A DNA stretch of 52,646 nucleotides. It comes from Paracoccaceae bacterium (GTDB taxonomy: Bacteria; Pseudomonadota; Alphaproteobacteria; Rhodobacterales; Rhodobacteraceae). Position 1 is the stretch's first letter; each line of letters opens with the position of its first letter. The stretch spans positions 1 through 52,646 of the forward strand of contig JASJDQ010000003.1 of the NCBI GenBank assembly GCA_030065075.1. Direction: 5' to 3'. This document shows, piece by piece, positions 42,831 through 50,896 of this stretch. A program made the position numbers and the translations under genes. The notes below the pieces were generated by a model. It was given only the letters and a program-made list of their open reading frames with translations, was not told the origin of the DNA and made no database searches.

Positions 42831-43349
42831 ATGAGCGCGAAACCAATGCCGGGCACCCCGGCACCTGCACTAACCTTGCCGCTGGCCGGCGGGGGAACAT
42901 TCGATCTGTCCACGCAATCGCCCGAAGCCGCTACGATGGTGATCTTTTACCGCGGTCTGCACTGCCCGGTCTGCGAAATCTATCTGACGAAGGTCAAGGA
43001 CAAGGCCGCAGCCTTTGCCGAAGCAGGTATGCCGATCGTTTTGGTTTCGATGGATGGGCAAGAGCGCGCAGAGAAAGCCAAGTCGGACTGGGGCCTGGAT
43101 GACCTGCCCGTGGCTTATGGCCTGACCGAGGCACAGGCCCGCGATTGGGGTCTTTATATCTCGACCTCGATCAAAGAGGTCGAGCCGCAGACCTTCTGCG
43201 AGCCGGGATGCTTCTGGATCCTGCCTGACGGCACACAGTACCTGATCGATATCGCCACAATGCCCTTCGCGCGGCCCGACCTTGACATCCTTCTGTCAAG
43301 GGTCGTCGCGATCGGCAATGGCTATCCGCCTCGCGGCACAAGCGCCTGA
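42831..43349 (+). CDS. Peroxiredoxin-like (AhpC/TSA family) thiol protein
   Basis: 172 residues, thioredoxin fold with GTPAPALTLPLAGGGTFDL at the start and the redox motif FYRGLHCPVCEIYL (CxxC, about 44-47) in place of a single peroxidatic cysteine, followed by IVLVSMDGQERAEKAK. It is probably a thiol peroxidase or disulfide reductase. GAAAGGA precedes the ATG. It shares the promoter region with the molybdenum hydroxylase, which makes peroxide from O2 when its electrons leak. Confidence 0.83.
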   Translation: MSAKPMPGTPAPALTLPLAGGGTFDLSTQSPEAATMVIFYRGLHCPVCEIYLTKVKDKAAAFAEAGMPIVLVSMDGQERAEKAKSDWGLDDLPVAYGLTEAQARDWGLYISTSIKEVEPQTFCEPGCFWILPDGTQYLIDIATMPFARPDLDILLSRVVAIGNGYPPRGTSA

Positions 43350-43355
43350 AAAACA

Positions 43356-43382
43356 GCACGCGGTGTCACGGACGCCGCGTGC
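43356..43382 (-). terminator. Terminator hairpin for the osmC-tetR transcript
   Basis: A 12-bp stem with a 3-base loop between GCACGCGGCGTC and GACACCGCGTGC (minus strand, one wobble pair), followed by TGTTTTTCAGG. It overlaps the end of the tetR frame. The convergent peroxiredoxin-like gene ends 6 bases away. Confidence 0.65.
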
Positions 43383-44013
43383 CTTCGTGAAACCGGTCGA
43401 GCCCCGAAAGCAGGCTGTCGATCGAAGTCTCGATCACGAAATTCAAATCCTTGATTGGAATTTGTCCGTAAATCTCGGTCCGCACCCCGTAGTAATAAAT
43501 GCCGCCATGCACCGACCATGCCAATTCGGTCTCGTCATCGGTGACTTGTCCAGCGAAAAGCCCGTTCTCATGCCGGTACTCGCGAATGATCGGCTCCAGG
43601 ATACGATCGCGGACACGGTCGATGTATCGTCGGTTGATCGCACCGCCCTTCAGACCAGCGAAAAGAAAAATCCGCATCCAGTCGCGCTGGAACACAACCA
43701 TTGCGTACGCATGATAGAAGCGAACAAGCCGATCACGTAGCGGCACAGTCCGATCGGCCAGCATCTCGTCCCATTCGCTGCGCCATCGCCGAACATAGAC
43801 GGCCTTATAGACCTCGGCGATCAGATCGTCCTTGGAGTCGAAATAGCGGTAAAGCAGTGGCTGCGTTACGCCAAGCCGCTTGGCCAGTTCGCGGGTCGAA
43901 CTGTCAAAGCCTTCTTCGGCGAAGAACTCGATGGCCTTTTGCACGAATTCCTCGCGCCGCTCTTCCGATGGAAGGCGCTTGCGTTTTTCATTTGCTGCGC
44001 TGGCGTCGGTCAC
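43366..44013 (-). CDS. TetR-family transcriptional regulator
   Basis: 215 residues with the TetR helix-turn-helix STRELAKRLGVTQPLLYRYF (about 37-56) and flanking FFAEEGFDS. The C-terminal ligand domain is divergent. Its ATG overlaps the osmC stop (ATGA), so both come from one promoter, which carries the site at 44515. It is the only stand-alone regulator gene between 31 and 49 kb and so the best candidate to bind the ATTTATC sites. Confidence 0.9.
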   Translation of the reverse strand: MTDASAANEKRKRLPSEERREEFVQKAIEFFAEEGFDSSTRELAKRLGVTQPLLYRYFDSKDDLIAEVYKAVYVRRWRSEWDEMLADRTVPLRDRLVRFYHAYAMVVFQRDWMRIFLFAGLKGGAINRRYIDRVRDRILEPIIREYRHENGLFAGQVTDDETELAWSVHGGIYYYGVRTEIYGQIPIKDLNFVIETSIDSLLSGLDRFHEGTRRP

Positions 44014-44489
44014 GCATCCTCCCAGGACCCGTTTATGCGAAGGCGATGGTCCACGATAAGCCCCTTGGCCAAGGTCTGTTCAAGGAAACATCCCTTCTTC
44101 GCGGCGTCCAACAAGCGCCGCTGATCCTCGGCCGACGCGTCGCTGTCAAGCGACACATCAAGGCCGAAACCAACCGGGTTCGTTACATAGGGCTCGTTGC
44201 CTTCCTGCTCGCCTTCCCAGTGCAGGCGCGCACGCACCTCGACGTCACGGACTTCGATTTTCAATCGCTTCGAAAATGCTCGGATCTGCGTCATGAGGCA
44301 TCCGGTCAGGGCCGCGGTGAAAAGCGCCAGCGGTGGCGGCGCGGTGCCGTCCCCACCATGAAAGGCGCCTTCATCTGTCGCCAGTTCGAAGCTTTCCTTC
44401 TGGGCCGGCCAATCGACCGAAATATCGTTGCGCATTTTGCCGCTGGATCGCCCAACGCCTTCGAAAATCACATCGAACCGTTTCTTCAT
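44010..44489 (-). CDS. OsmC/Ohr-family peroxidase-like protein
   Basis: 159 residues with LALFTAALTGCLMTQIRAF (first conserved cysteine) and a second at KKGCFLEQTL (equivalent to the CPV..TL motif). OsmC proteins reduce organic hydroperoxides. Its pairing with tetR suggests that the same inducer controls a protective function. Confidence 0.85.
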   Translation of the reverse strand: MKKRFDVIFEGVGRSSGKMRNDISVDWPAQKESFELATDEGAFHGGDGTAPPPLALFTAALTGCLMTQIRAFSKRLKIEVRDVEVRARLHWEGEQEGNEPYVTNPVGFGLDVSLDSDASAEDQRRLLDAAKKGCFLEQTLAKGLIVDHRLRINGSWEDA

Positions 44490-44514
44490 TGCAAACCTTC
44501 CGAAAGCTGGGGCA

Positions 44515-44532
44515 AATTATCAATCGATAACT
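44515..44532. promoter_or_regulatory. Putative TetR-regulon site in the osmC-tetR/cyclase promoter region
   Basis: AATTATCAATCGATAACT. Core TTATC-AATC-GATAA is an exact inverted repeat of TTATC. It lies 26 bases from the osmC start and 54 from the cyclase start, so it is an autoregulatory position for tetR. Confidence 0.68.
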
Positions 44533-44585
44533 AAACATGACCGGGACGACCCGGCAAGACAAGCGAACACATGGGAGGAAAGCGG

Positions 44586-45542
44586 ATGGCCAAGCTCACC
44601 CGTGAGGATATCTATCGTACCGCCAAAGAACTTTCGAACTGGGGTCGTTGGGGCGACGACGACCAGATCGGGACGCTCAACAACATCTCTCCGCAAGACA
44701 TCGTTTCTGCAGCGGGGCTTGTGAAGCAGGGCAAAGTGTTTGGCTTGGGTCTCGACCTCAAACAGAAAATTCAGTCCGGGCTGTTTGGTGGGCGTTGGAA
44801 CCTGATTCACCAGATGCTCGCCACGGGCACCGACGCCGTTAGCGGCGAACAGGATGGCGACGGCAATGCTTATCTGCGCTACGCCGACGATGCGATCAAC
44901 GTGCCGTGCCAGGGATCGACGCAATGGGACGCGCTCTGCCACATCTTCCTCGATGACAAGATGTATAACGGGTTTTCTGCGACCGATGTGACGGTAAACG
45001 GCGCCAAGAAACTGGGGATCGAGAACTACCGCGACAAGATGGTCGGACGAGGTGTGTTGCTGGACATCGCACGCTGGAAAGGCGTCGACAGCCTGGACGA
45101 TGGTTACGCGATCACAAATGCCGACCTCGACGCCTGCGCCGCGGCGCAGGGGGTGGAGATCCGCAAGGGCGACTTCGTCATCTTCCGCACCGGCCACCAG
45201 GAACGCTGCCTCGCCAGCGGCGACTGGGAAGGCTATGCAGGCGGCGACGCGCCGGGGCTTGCCTTCGAAACCGCCTACTGGATCAAGGAGCATGACATCG
45301 CCGGCATCTGCGCCGACACCTGGGGATGCGAGGTGCGCCCGAACGAGACGGACGAGGCAAACCAGCCCTGGCACTGGGTCGTGATCCCGGCGATCGGTAT
45401 AGCAATGGGGGAAATCTTTTATCTCAAGGAGCTGGCCGCCGACTGTGCCGAGGATGGCGTCTATGAGTTCCTTTTCACCGCACCGCCACTACACCTGCCC
45501 GGCGGGGCGGGATCTCCCATTAACCCTCAGGCCATCAAGTGA
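44586..45542 (+). CDS. Cyclase-family hydrolase (kynurenine formamidase-like), long form
   Basis: 318 residues from the ATG at 44586 with GGGAGGAAAGCGG upstream. The fold is recognised by the order of WNLIHQMLATGTDA, the pocket VPCQGSTQWDALCHIF, GVLLDIARWKGVDSL and the late AGICADTWGCEVRP. In the metal motif HxGTHxDxxxH the first two histidines are C and Q here, while D and the last H are kept. It is thus a variant member. Likely substrates are amides or lactams; function not assigned. Its stop overlaps the GST start (GTGA). Confidence 0.8.
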   Translation: MAKLTREDIYRTAKELSNWGRWGDDDQIGTLNNISPQDIVSAAGLVKQGKVFGLGLDLKQKIQSGLFGGRWNLIHQMLATGTDAVSGEQDGDGNAYLRYADDAINVPCQGSTQWDALCHIFLDDKMYNGFSATDVTVNGAKKLGIENYRDKMVGRGVLLDIARWKGVDSLDDGYAITNADLDACAAAQGVEIRKGDFVIFRTGHQERCLASGDWEGYAGGDAPGLAFETAYWIKEHDIAGICADTWGCEVRPNETDEANQPWHWVVIPAIGIAMGEIFYLKELAADCAEDGVYEFLFTAPPLHLPGGAGSPINPQAIK

Positions 45543-46174
45543 CACCGGTTCTCTGGGGCCGCGCGAGTTCCGTCAATGTCCAAAAGATCATGTGGGCGCT
45601 GGAGGAATGCGGCATCGCCCACAGGCGCATCGACGCGGGCGGCAGGTACGGGCAAACGGACACTGCCGAATTCGCTGAGATGAACCCGATGCGGCGCGTG
45701 CCGGTCTGGCAAGAAGACGGGCTGACGCTTTGGGAAAGCCACGCGATCCTGCGCCATCTGGCCCGTGGCCCCGGCGCAGCGCTTTGGCCGAAAACCCGCA
45801 ACGAACAAGCCATCGCCGACCAATGGATCGAGTTCACGACGACGACGCTTTTGCCGCCGCTTATCGGCGTTTTCTTCGAAACCGTGCGCCTGCCGCCCAA
45901 CGAGCGATCGCCTGAGATGCTGTCAAAGCATCTCGGCGCGCTCGACGCTGCGCTCGACATTCTGGATGGACGGATATCCCAAAGTCCATGGTTGGCCGGG
46001 AAACACTTCGGCATTGCCGATATTGCCGCCGGATCGCCCCTGTATCGGTATTTCACGATGGACATTCGACGCCCCGCCAGAGCCGCGCTGGACGACTGGT
46101 ATGGCCGCCTGACCGAACGCCCTGCATATGTGAAGACCGTCATGACCTCATATGAAGAACTCCGCGGCGCCTGA
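45539..46174 (+). CDS. Glutathione S-transferase (GSTA-like)
   Basis: 211 residues, GTG start overlapping the cyclase stop. N-terminal thioredoxin domain with LWGRASSVNVQKIMWALEE, RVPVWQEDG and LWESHAILRHLAR (glutathione site). C-terminal helical domain ends FTMDIRRPARAALDDWY. It could be a maleylpyruvate or maleamate-type isomerase in the pathway. It belongs to a different subgroup from the GST at 11640. Confidence 0.87.
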   Translation: MTPVLWGRASSVNVQKIMWALEECGIAHRRIDAGGRYGQTDTAEFAEMNPMRRVPVWQEDGLTLWESHAILRHLARGPGAALWPKTRNEQAIADQWIEFTTTTLLPPLIGVFFETVRLPPNERSPEMLSKHLGALDAALDILDGRISQSPWLAGKHFGIADIAAGSPLYRYFTMDIRRPARAALDDWYGRLTERPAYVKTVMTSYEELRGA

Positions 46175-46180
46175 GATTGA

Positions 46181-47365
46181 TCACGTCACGGGAACAGCAG
46201 TTTCTTTCATGATCTCATCAAGCTTCGGATTGCTGCGTCCGTCCTGATTGACGGTCCGATCCGTGTCGAAGATCAAGGAGCCAAGGTGCCGGGCCTGCAT
46301 GTAGGCGCGACGCGCCTTTGGCACACGCTCGTGGGAATAAGCAGCAAGCGCTTCCGAAAGGGGCGCGCTTGACACATGCGCCGCAAGCGCAAGTGCGTCT
46401 TCCGCCGCCTTGGTGACACCCATACCCACGTGCGGGCGCGCAACACAGGCAGCATCGCCCGCTAAAGCCACGCGACCCTCGCCGAAAACCGGACTGTAAT
46501 GGTCGTAGATGGGCGTGAAGAATGGGCGACCGCTTCTTTGGATGATTTCAACGAAGGGCGCCGGCAGGCGTTTCGCCGCGTCCGCCTCCATCCCGGCCAG
46601 AACGTCGTCCCGAACCAAGGGCGGCGGGATCGAGACGGGGTGATACGTGCCTTCGGCGTCGGTCAGCATATCCCGCAACTCATCCGTGGTGGTAGCGCTG
46701 TACCACACGAAATTATAGCGCCTATGTCCGGGGCGCAGGTCGTTCTTTATCCCCGCAATCGGATACCCAACGATCTGCGTGCCGTTTGGGGCAAAGAACC
46801 CGAAATCACGGAAGATACCTTCCGGGACAACGCATTCATCGGCCAGCGCGCGCCAGACGACGTATCCGGAATATTGAGGCTGAACCTCAGGCAACATTTG
46901 TCCTCGGATGGCCGAGCGAAACCCGTCCGCCCCAACGATCAGATCCGCCTCTTCACGGCTGCCGTCCTCGAATTCAGCCAGCACGCCGGATTCCGTCTCC
47001 TGATAACCCGTGATACCGCGACCAAGACGGTAGGTGCCCTCGGGCATCAACACGCGCAAGATCCGGTGAATGCGGTCCCATGACGTCACCACCTGAGGAT
47101 AGGGCAAACGTTTGACGAGAGCACCGGTGATATCGAAAGCAATACGGTCTTCGACCGCCACACCAAGATCCTCGGTCGATGCGCCCACCCTGTGGAACGC
47201 GTCGATCAGCCGTTTATGCGTAACGATTCCGGCCCCTCGCCCCGCCAGTTCTACAGCGGTTCGTTCGAAGACCCGAACCGACCACCCGGCGTTCAGCAAG
47301 GCCGCGGCAGCGAAAAGCCCGCCGATCGAGCCACCCGCAACAATGGCCGTCCCTGTTCTTTGCAT
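46181..47365 (-). CDS. FAD-dependent aromatic hydroxylase (2,6-dihydroxypyridine 3-monooxygenase-like)
   Basis: 394 residues from the ATG at 47365 with GGGAAG upstream. Three FAD/NAD motifs are intact: AGGSIGG (about 11-17), DLIVGADGFRSAIRG and GRVALAGDAACVARPHVGMGVTKAAEDA. The last block and the GRGAGIVTHKRL segment look most like DhpH-type pyridine hydroxylases rather than salicylate hydroxylase. It inserts one oxygen into an electron-rich ring with NAD(P)H. The operator at 47385 lies 20 bases upstream. Six bases separate the convergent GST. Confidence 0.85.
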   Translation of the reverse strand: MQRTGTAIVAGGSIGGLFAAAALLNAGWSVRVFERTAVELAGRGAGIVTHKRLIDAFHRVGASTEDLGVAVEDRIAFDITGALVKRLPYPQVVTSWDRIHRILRVLMPEGTYRLGRGITGYQETESGVLAEFEDGSREEADLIVGADGFRSAIRGQMLPEVQPQYSGYVVWRALADECVVPEGIFRDFGFFAPNGTQIVGYPIAGIKNDLRPGHRRYNFVWYSATTTDELRDMLTDAEGTYHPVSIPPPLVRDDVLAGMEADAAKRLPAPFVEIIQRSGRPFFTPIYDHYSPVFGEGRVALAGDAACVARPHVGMGVTKAAEDALALAAHVSSAPLSEALAAYSHERVPKARRAYMQARHLGSLIFDTDRTVNQDGRSNPKLDEIMKETAVPVT

Positions 47366-47384
47366 TCGGGCACTTCCCAAGCTA

Positions 47385-47402
47385 ATTTATCGATCTATAA
47401 AT
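47385..47402. promoter_or_regulatory. Putative TetR-regulon site ATTTATCGATCTATAAAT
   Basis: Exactly the same 18-mer as at 42730-42747. It lies in the 62-base gap between the divergent FAD hydroxylase and cupin genes, where it can control both. Confidence 0.78.
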
Positions 47403-47427
47403 AAGCCATATAGCGGAAGGCGAAGCC

Positions 47428-47832
47428 ATGGCAATGACAGAGTCCTCACCACAGGCATTCACCGGCCCCCATTGGACGGAAGGACTGCTGGATGAACTGC
47501 GAGCGACCGGAAACAACGGTCAGGTCGGCTCACGGATCGTCAGCGAGACCGAGCGGGTGCGGGTCTGGTTGATCGAAATGCAACCCGGCGATCGGCTGCC
47601 CTTTCACACGCATGTGCTGGATTATTTCTGGACGGCAACCACCCCTGGTAAGGCGCGTTCCCGATACTCGGATGGCAAGGTCGTCGAGGCTGACTATGCA
47701 ACTGGCGATACCAAACATTTCCACTTCGCCGCCGGAGAGCAGATGACCCACGATCTGGAGAACATCGGCGACTCGGTTCTGTGCTTTACGACTGTCGAAT
47801 TTCTCGACAGCGCGAACCGCCCGCTATTGTAA
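47428..47832 (+). CDS. Cupin-domain protein
   Basis: 134 residues. Cupin motif 1 reads PGDRLPFHTHVLDYFW (HTH plus D instead of E) and motif 2 GEQMTHDLENIGD. Metal ligands HTH and H are present, so a mononuclear metal site is likely. It is short for a ring-cleaving dioxygenase but could assist or regulate. RBS GGAAGG. Divergent from the FAD hydroxylase and convergent with the flavin reductase, 9 bases apart. Confidence 0.78.
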   Translation: MAMTESSPQAFTGPHWTEGLLDELRATGNNGQVGSRIVSETERVRVWLIEMQPGDRLPFHTHVLDYFWTATTPGKARSRYSDGKVVEADYATGDTKHFHFAAGEQMTHDLENIGDSVLCFTTVEFLDSANRPLL

Positions 47833-47841
47833 GGGTCTGTA

Positions 47842-48789
47842 TCAGGTATCCGGGTCGATCAGCTTGCGCAGCATGGTCGTGAAACCCTCCACTTCGGCAT
47901 CCGAAAAGGGGGCGAAGGTCTCTTGGGCATGAGCTTCTGCGACGGCCCAGCACCGACTGGCCTTGTGTTGCCCTTCGTCTGTCAGACTGTAACCACCGTC
48001 CTGGGACACCACAAATCCTCGATTTTCCAATGTACCAAGTGCGGCCCTCGCCTCGGCCATGGGCGTGTGCAAAAGTTGGACCAATTCGTCTGCGGCCATT
48101 CCCGACAGATCGTTCAGCATCAAGAGGATCCGCGCCTCGATCAGGCTGAGGTCCAGCGTCTCGATCTTGGGTTGATAGCGCTCCTGGTAGGCTCGCACGG
48201 CCCGAAGCATCAAAAAGAACGCATGATTGCCCGTGCGTCCCCAATCGTCATTCTGCGGTTTTTCCTTCTCGACACCGGGAAAGGTGTCGGGGTGGCTATA
48301 TACCATGGCATAAGAGCCTTGGTGAAAACAAAGCGGCGACCGGCCGAAATCGTCGAAATCGACGACTTTGCCTACGAAAATCCAGTGGTCACCACCTTCG
48401 AGTTTGTCGTACGTCTCGCATTGAAACCGGCCCGCGCAATTGGGAAAGATCGGCGCGCCGCCGATCCCTTCCTGCCAGTCGACGCCCGCAAACTTGTCCT
48501 CTTGCTGACGGGCGAAATGGTTCGACATCTCCAACTGATCCGCGGCCAGGATATTGACGGCGAAATGGGATGCCGTCTCGAAAATTGCACAGCTTCGCGC
48601 ATCCTTCTTGCTGCTCCAAAGGATGAGTGGCGGGTCAAGCGACAATGAGTTGAAGCTGCTGGCCGTGACCCCTACCCTTGTGCCATCGGTGCCTTTGGCG
48701 GTGATTATCGTAACCCCGGTCGCAAAATTGCCCAGCGCCCGGCGGAGTGCCCTTGGGTCGATTTCTGTGGGTTTCGTCGCGACAGTCAA
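47842..48789 (-). CDS. Flavin reductase fused to a MarR-like domain (HPAH C1-type)
   Basis: 315 residues. N-terminal half is a flavin reductase (LGNFATGVTIITA, VTASSFNSLSLDPPLILW, HFAVNILAADQLEMSNHFA), and the C-terminal half is a winged helix of the MarR type (LSLIEARILLMLNDLSGMAADELVQLLHTPMAEARAALGTLENRG FVV in consecutive segments). This architecture and length match the reductase component (C1) of Acinetobacter 4-hydroxyphenylacetate hydroxylase, in which the MarR domain binds substrate and controls activity. It starts with TTG at 48789 preceded by GGAG. It probably serves the LLM monooxygenase at 32663 or another oxygenase. Confidence 0.88.
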   Translation of the reverse strand: MTVATKPTEIDPRALRRALGNFATGVTIITAKGTDGTRVGVTASSFNSLSLDPPLILWSSKKDARSCAIFETASHFAVNILAADQLEMSNHFARQQEDKFAGVDWQEGIGGAPIFPNCAGRFQCETYDKLEGGDHWIFVGKVVDFDDFGRSPLCFHQGSYAMVYSHPDTFPGVEKEKPQNDDWGRTGNHAFFLMLRAVRAYQERYQPKIETLDLSLIEARILLMLNDLSGMAADELVQLLHTPMAEARAALGTLENRGFVVSQDGGYSLTDEGQHKASRCWAVAEAHAQETFAPFSDAEVEGFTTMLRKLIDPDT

Positions 48790-48917
48790 ATTGCGGCTCC
48801 GGGAATAATGCCAATCACGCTATCCAGTTATCATAAGTGCGGTGGCTGTCCTAGGAGCGACGCTGACAGATCAAGGCTGGCCGGTTCTTGTTCGCATCCT
48901 TTCTGTTATCAGACCCC

Positions 48918-49817
48918 ATGCGCCTGACATACCAAGACACAGCCTTGGCAGTTCTTGCCGCCCTGATCTGGGGCGCGACGTTTCCGATCTCGGCGATCGC
49001 GCTGGAAGACACGCCACCCATCTTCTTCACCTTTCTCAGATTCCTGTGCGCCGCTGGCTTCGTCCTTCTCGTGCCGCGCCCACGGATGGCCTGGACAAAA
49101 CTGGCCACGCTGGGCCTGCTGTTGGGTGCGGGTCAATATGGGCTCATGTTTGTTGCCATGTCGCAGGGTATGCCGGCGGGAATGGCTGCCGTTCTTGTCC
49201 ATACCCAAGCTGTCTTCACTGTCCTGATCGCAATCGTATTTCTCGGCGAACGACCGACGATGCGAACACATCTTACACTGGCTTTGGCAACAGTAGGGCT
49301 CGCGTGCTTGCTTGTTGATCAAGCGCAGGGCGGTGCGGTGCTGGGGTTCGTCTTGATGATCCTCGCGGCACTCTCTGCTGCCGCTGGCAACATCATCTTG
49401 AAGAGCGCAGGGAAGGTCGAAATGATCCGTTTGGCGGTTTGGATGAGCCTCGCACCTCTCCTGCCGCTGGCCTTGCTGAGCAGATACCTGGAAGGCAGCG
49501 GATCTGTTGTCGAACTTCTCGATACGATGACGTGGACCACCTTGGCCGCGGTCGGCTACTCGGCAGTCCTGTCCACAGTTGTGGCTTATGCCATATGGGG
49601 TAGGCTTTTGGTGACCTACACGGCCGCGCAAGTCGCCCCCTTTTTTCTGTTCGTCCCAGCGTTCGGCCTGGCCCTGTCTGCACTGGTTTTGGGTGAGACG
49701 TTGTCCGCGTTCCAGCTTTCCGGCTCGGCCTTGATCTTTGTCGGGCTAATTGTTTCGATCCTCCAAATTGAGCGACCGGCATCCAACGACGGCCGGCAGA
49801 GCGAGGAAACCGAATGA
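48918..49817 (+). CDS. EamA (DMT)-family transporter
   Basis: 299 residues from the ATG at 48918 (the TTG at 48888 adds ten residues). Ten spans in two EamA repeats: ALAVLAALIWGATFPISAIA at the start and VLIAIVFLGERPT, then a second repeat ending SALVLGETLSAFQLSGSALI. It likely exports a metabolite or amino acid. It overlaps the next gene (ATGA). Confidence 0.88.
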   Translation: MRLTYQDTALAVLAALIWGATFPISAIALEDTPPIFFTFLRFLCAAGFVLLVPRPRMAWTKLATLGLLLGAGQYGLMFVAMSQGMPAGMAAVLVHTQAVFTVLIAIVFLGERPTMRTHLTLALATVGLACLLVDQAQGGAVLGFVLMILAALSAAAGNIILKSAGKVEMIRLAVWMSLAPLLPLALLSRYLEGSGSVVELLDTMTWTTLAAVGYSAVLSTVVAYAIWGRLLVTYTAAQVAPFFLFVPAFGLALSALVLGETLSAFQLSGSALIFVGLIVSILQIERPASNDGRQSEETE

Positions 49818-50782
49818 CCAGCGACGACCTATTCCCTAACGGCTGGAGCCCGACGACCCGGTACCCGGACCCCGCGGTGCAATCGATCGATCCCGCTTTC
49901 GACAAGTATCGCCTTCCGCTCGCCGGGGTCGAACGTCTGGCGACTGGGATGCGCTGGTGCGAGGGTCCGGTTTGGTTCGGCGATGCGCGCCACCTGTTAT
50001 GGAGCGACATTCCCAACAACAGGATCATGCGCTGGAACGAGGAAACGGGCGAGGTCAGCGAGTTCAGGTCGCCATCCAATTTCGCGAATGGGCATACGCG
50101 GGATCGCCAGGGTCGCCTCGTCTCTTGCGAACACGGCGGGCGTCGGATCACTCGAACAGAATATGACGGCACGATCACCACGCTTATGGACAGCTTTGAG
50201 GGAAAACGACTGAATTCGCCCAACGATGTTATCGTGAAATCCGACGGCAGCGTGTGGTTTTCCGACCCGGTGTTCGGGATTCTTGGCAACTATGAAGGCC
50301 ACAAGTCCGAGCCCGAACTTGGCCAGAACGTCTATTGCCTAGACCCAGAAACAGGCGAGGCGATTGTCGTCGCCGACGACATCCTCGGACCGAACGGTCT
50401 TTGCTTCTCGCCGGATGAGCGCATTCTCTACATCGTCGAGTCGCGCGGTGAACCGAATCGCAAAATACTGGCCTATGACGTTGCAGAAGACGGGCGCAGC
50501 TTGTCGAACAAGCGTGTAATTATCGACGCCGGTCCAGGCACCCCCGACGGGATGCGCTGTGATGTCGATGGCAACTTGTGGTGCGGCTGGGGCATGGGGG
50601 ACCCTGATCTGGACGGCGTTATGGTTTTTGCACCAGACGGCAAACCCATCGGGCGCATCATCTTGCCCGAGCGTTGCGCCAATGTCTGCTTTGGTGGGCG
50701 GTCCAACAGCCGTCTATTCATGGCGGCGTCCCAGTCAGTTTATGCTCTGTACGTGAATGTGGCAGGTGTGTCGGGCGGGTGA
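49814..50782 (+). CDS. SMP-30/gluconolactonase-like protein
   Basis: 322 residues, six-bladed propeller of the SMP-30/Gnl family. Metal and active-site features: RWCEGPVWF (Glu), FEGKRLNSPNDVIVKSDGSVWFSDPVFG (Asn, Asp) and DDILGPNGLCFSPDE. Likely hydrolyses a lactone such as an aldonolactone. Coupled by ATGA overlap to the EamA gene. Confidence 0.87.
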   Translation: MTSDDLFPNGWSPTTRYPDPAVQSIDPAFDKYRLPLAGVERLATGMRWCEGPVWFGDARHLLWSDIPNNRIMRWNEETGEVSEFRSPSNFANGHTRDRQGRLVSCEHGGRRITRTEYDGTITTLMDSFEGKRLNSPNDVIVKSDGSVWFSDPVFGILGNYEGHKSEPELGQNVYCLDPETGEAIVVADDILGPNGLCFSPDERILYIVESRGEPNRKILAYDVAEDGRSLSNKRVIIDAGPGTPDGMRCDVDGNLWCGWGMGDPDLDGVMVFAPDGKPIGRIILPERCANVCFGGRSNSRLFMAASQSVYALYVNVAGVSGG

Positions 50783-50896
50783 TCAGATTTATGGGCTAGA
50801 AGGCGCCAGACCCAACGCAATGTTCATCGATTGAGCCCACACGGCGCGTCTTGACCGCGCACCGTCCGGTCAGCTTGAGGGGCGCGCCATTTAGCA

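Noticed and set aside
48826-48912. TTATCA half-sites upstream of the flavin reductase and EamA genes
   Set aside because: Only six bases match and no inverted arm is found. They were not counted as members of the ATTTATC regulon.
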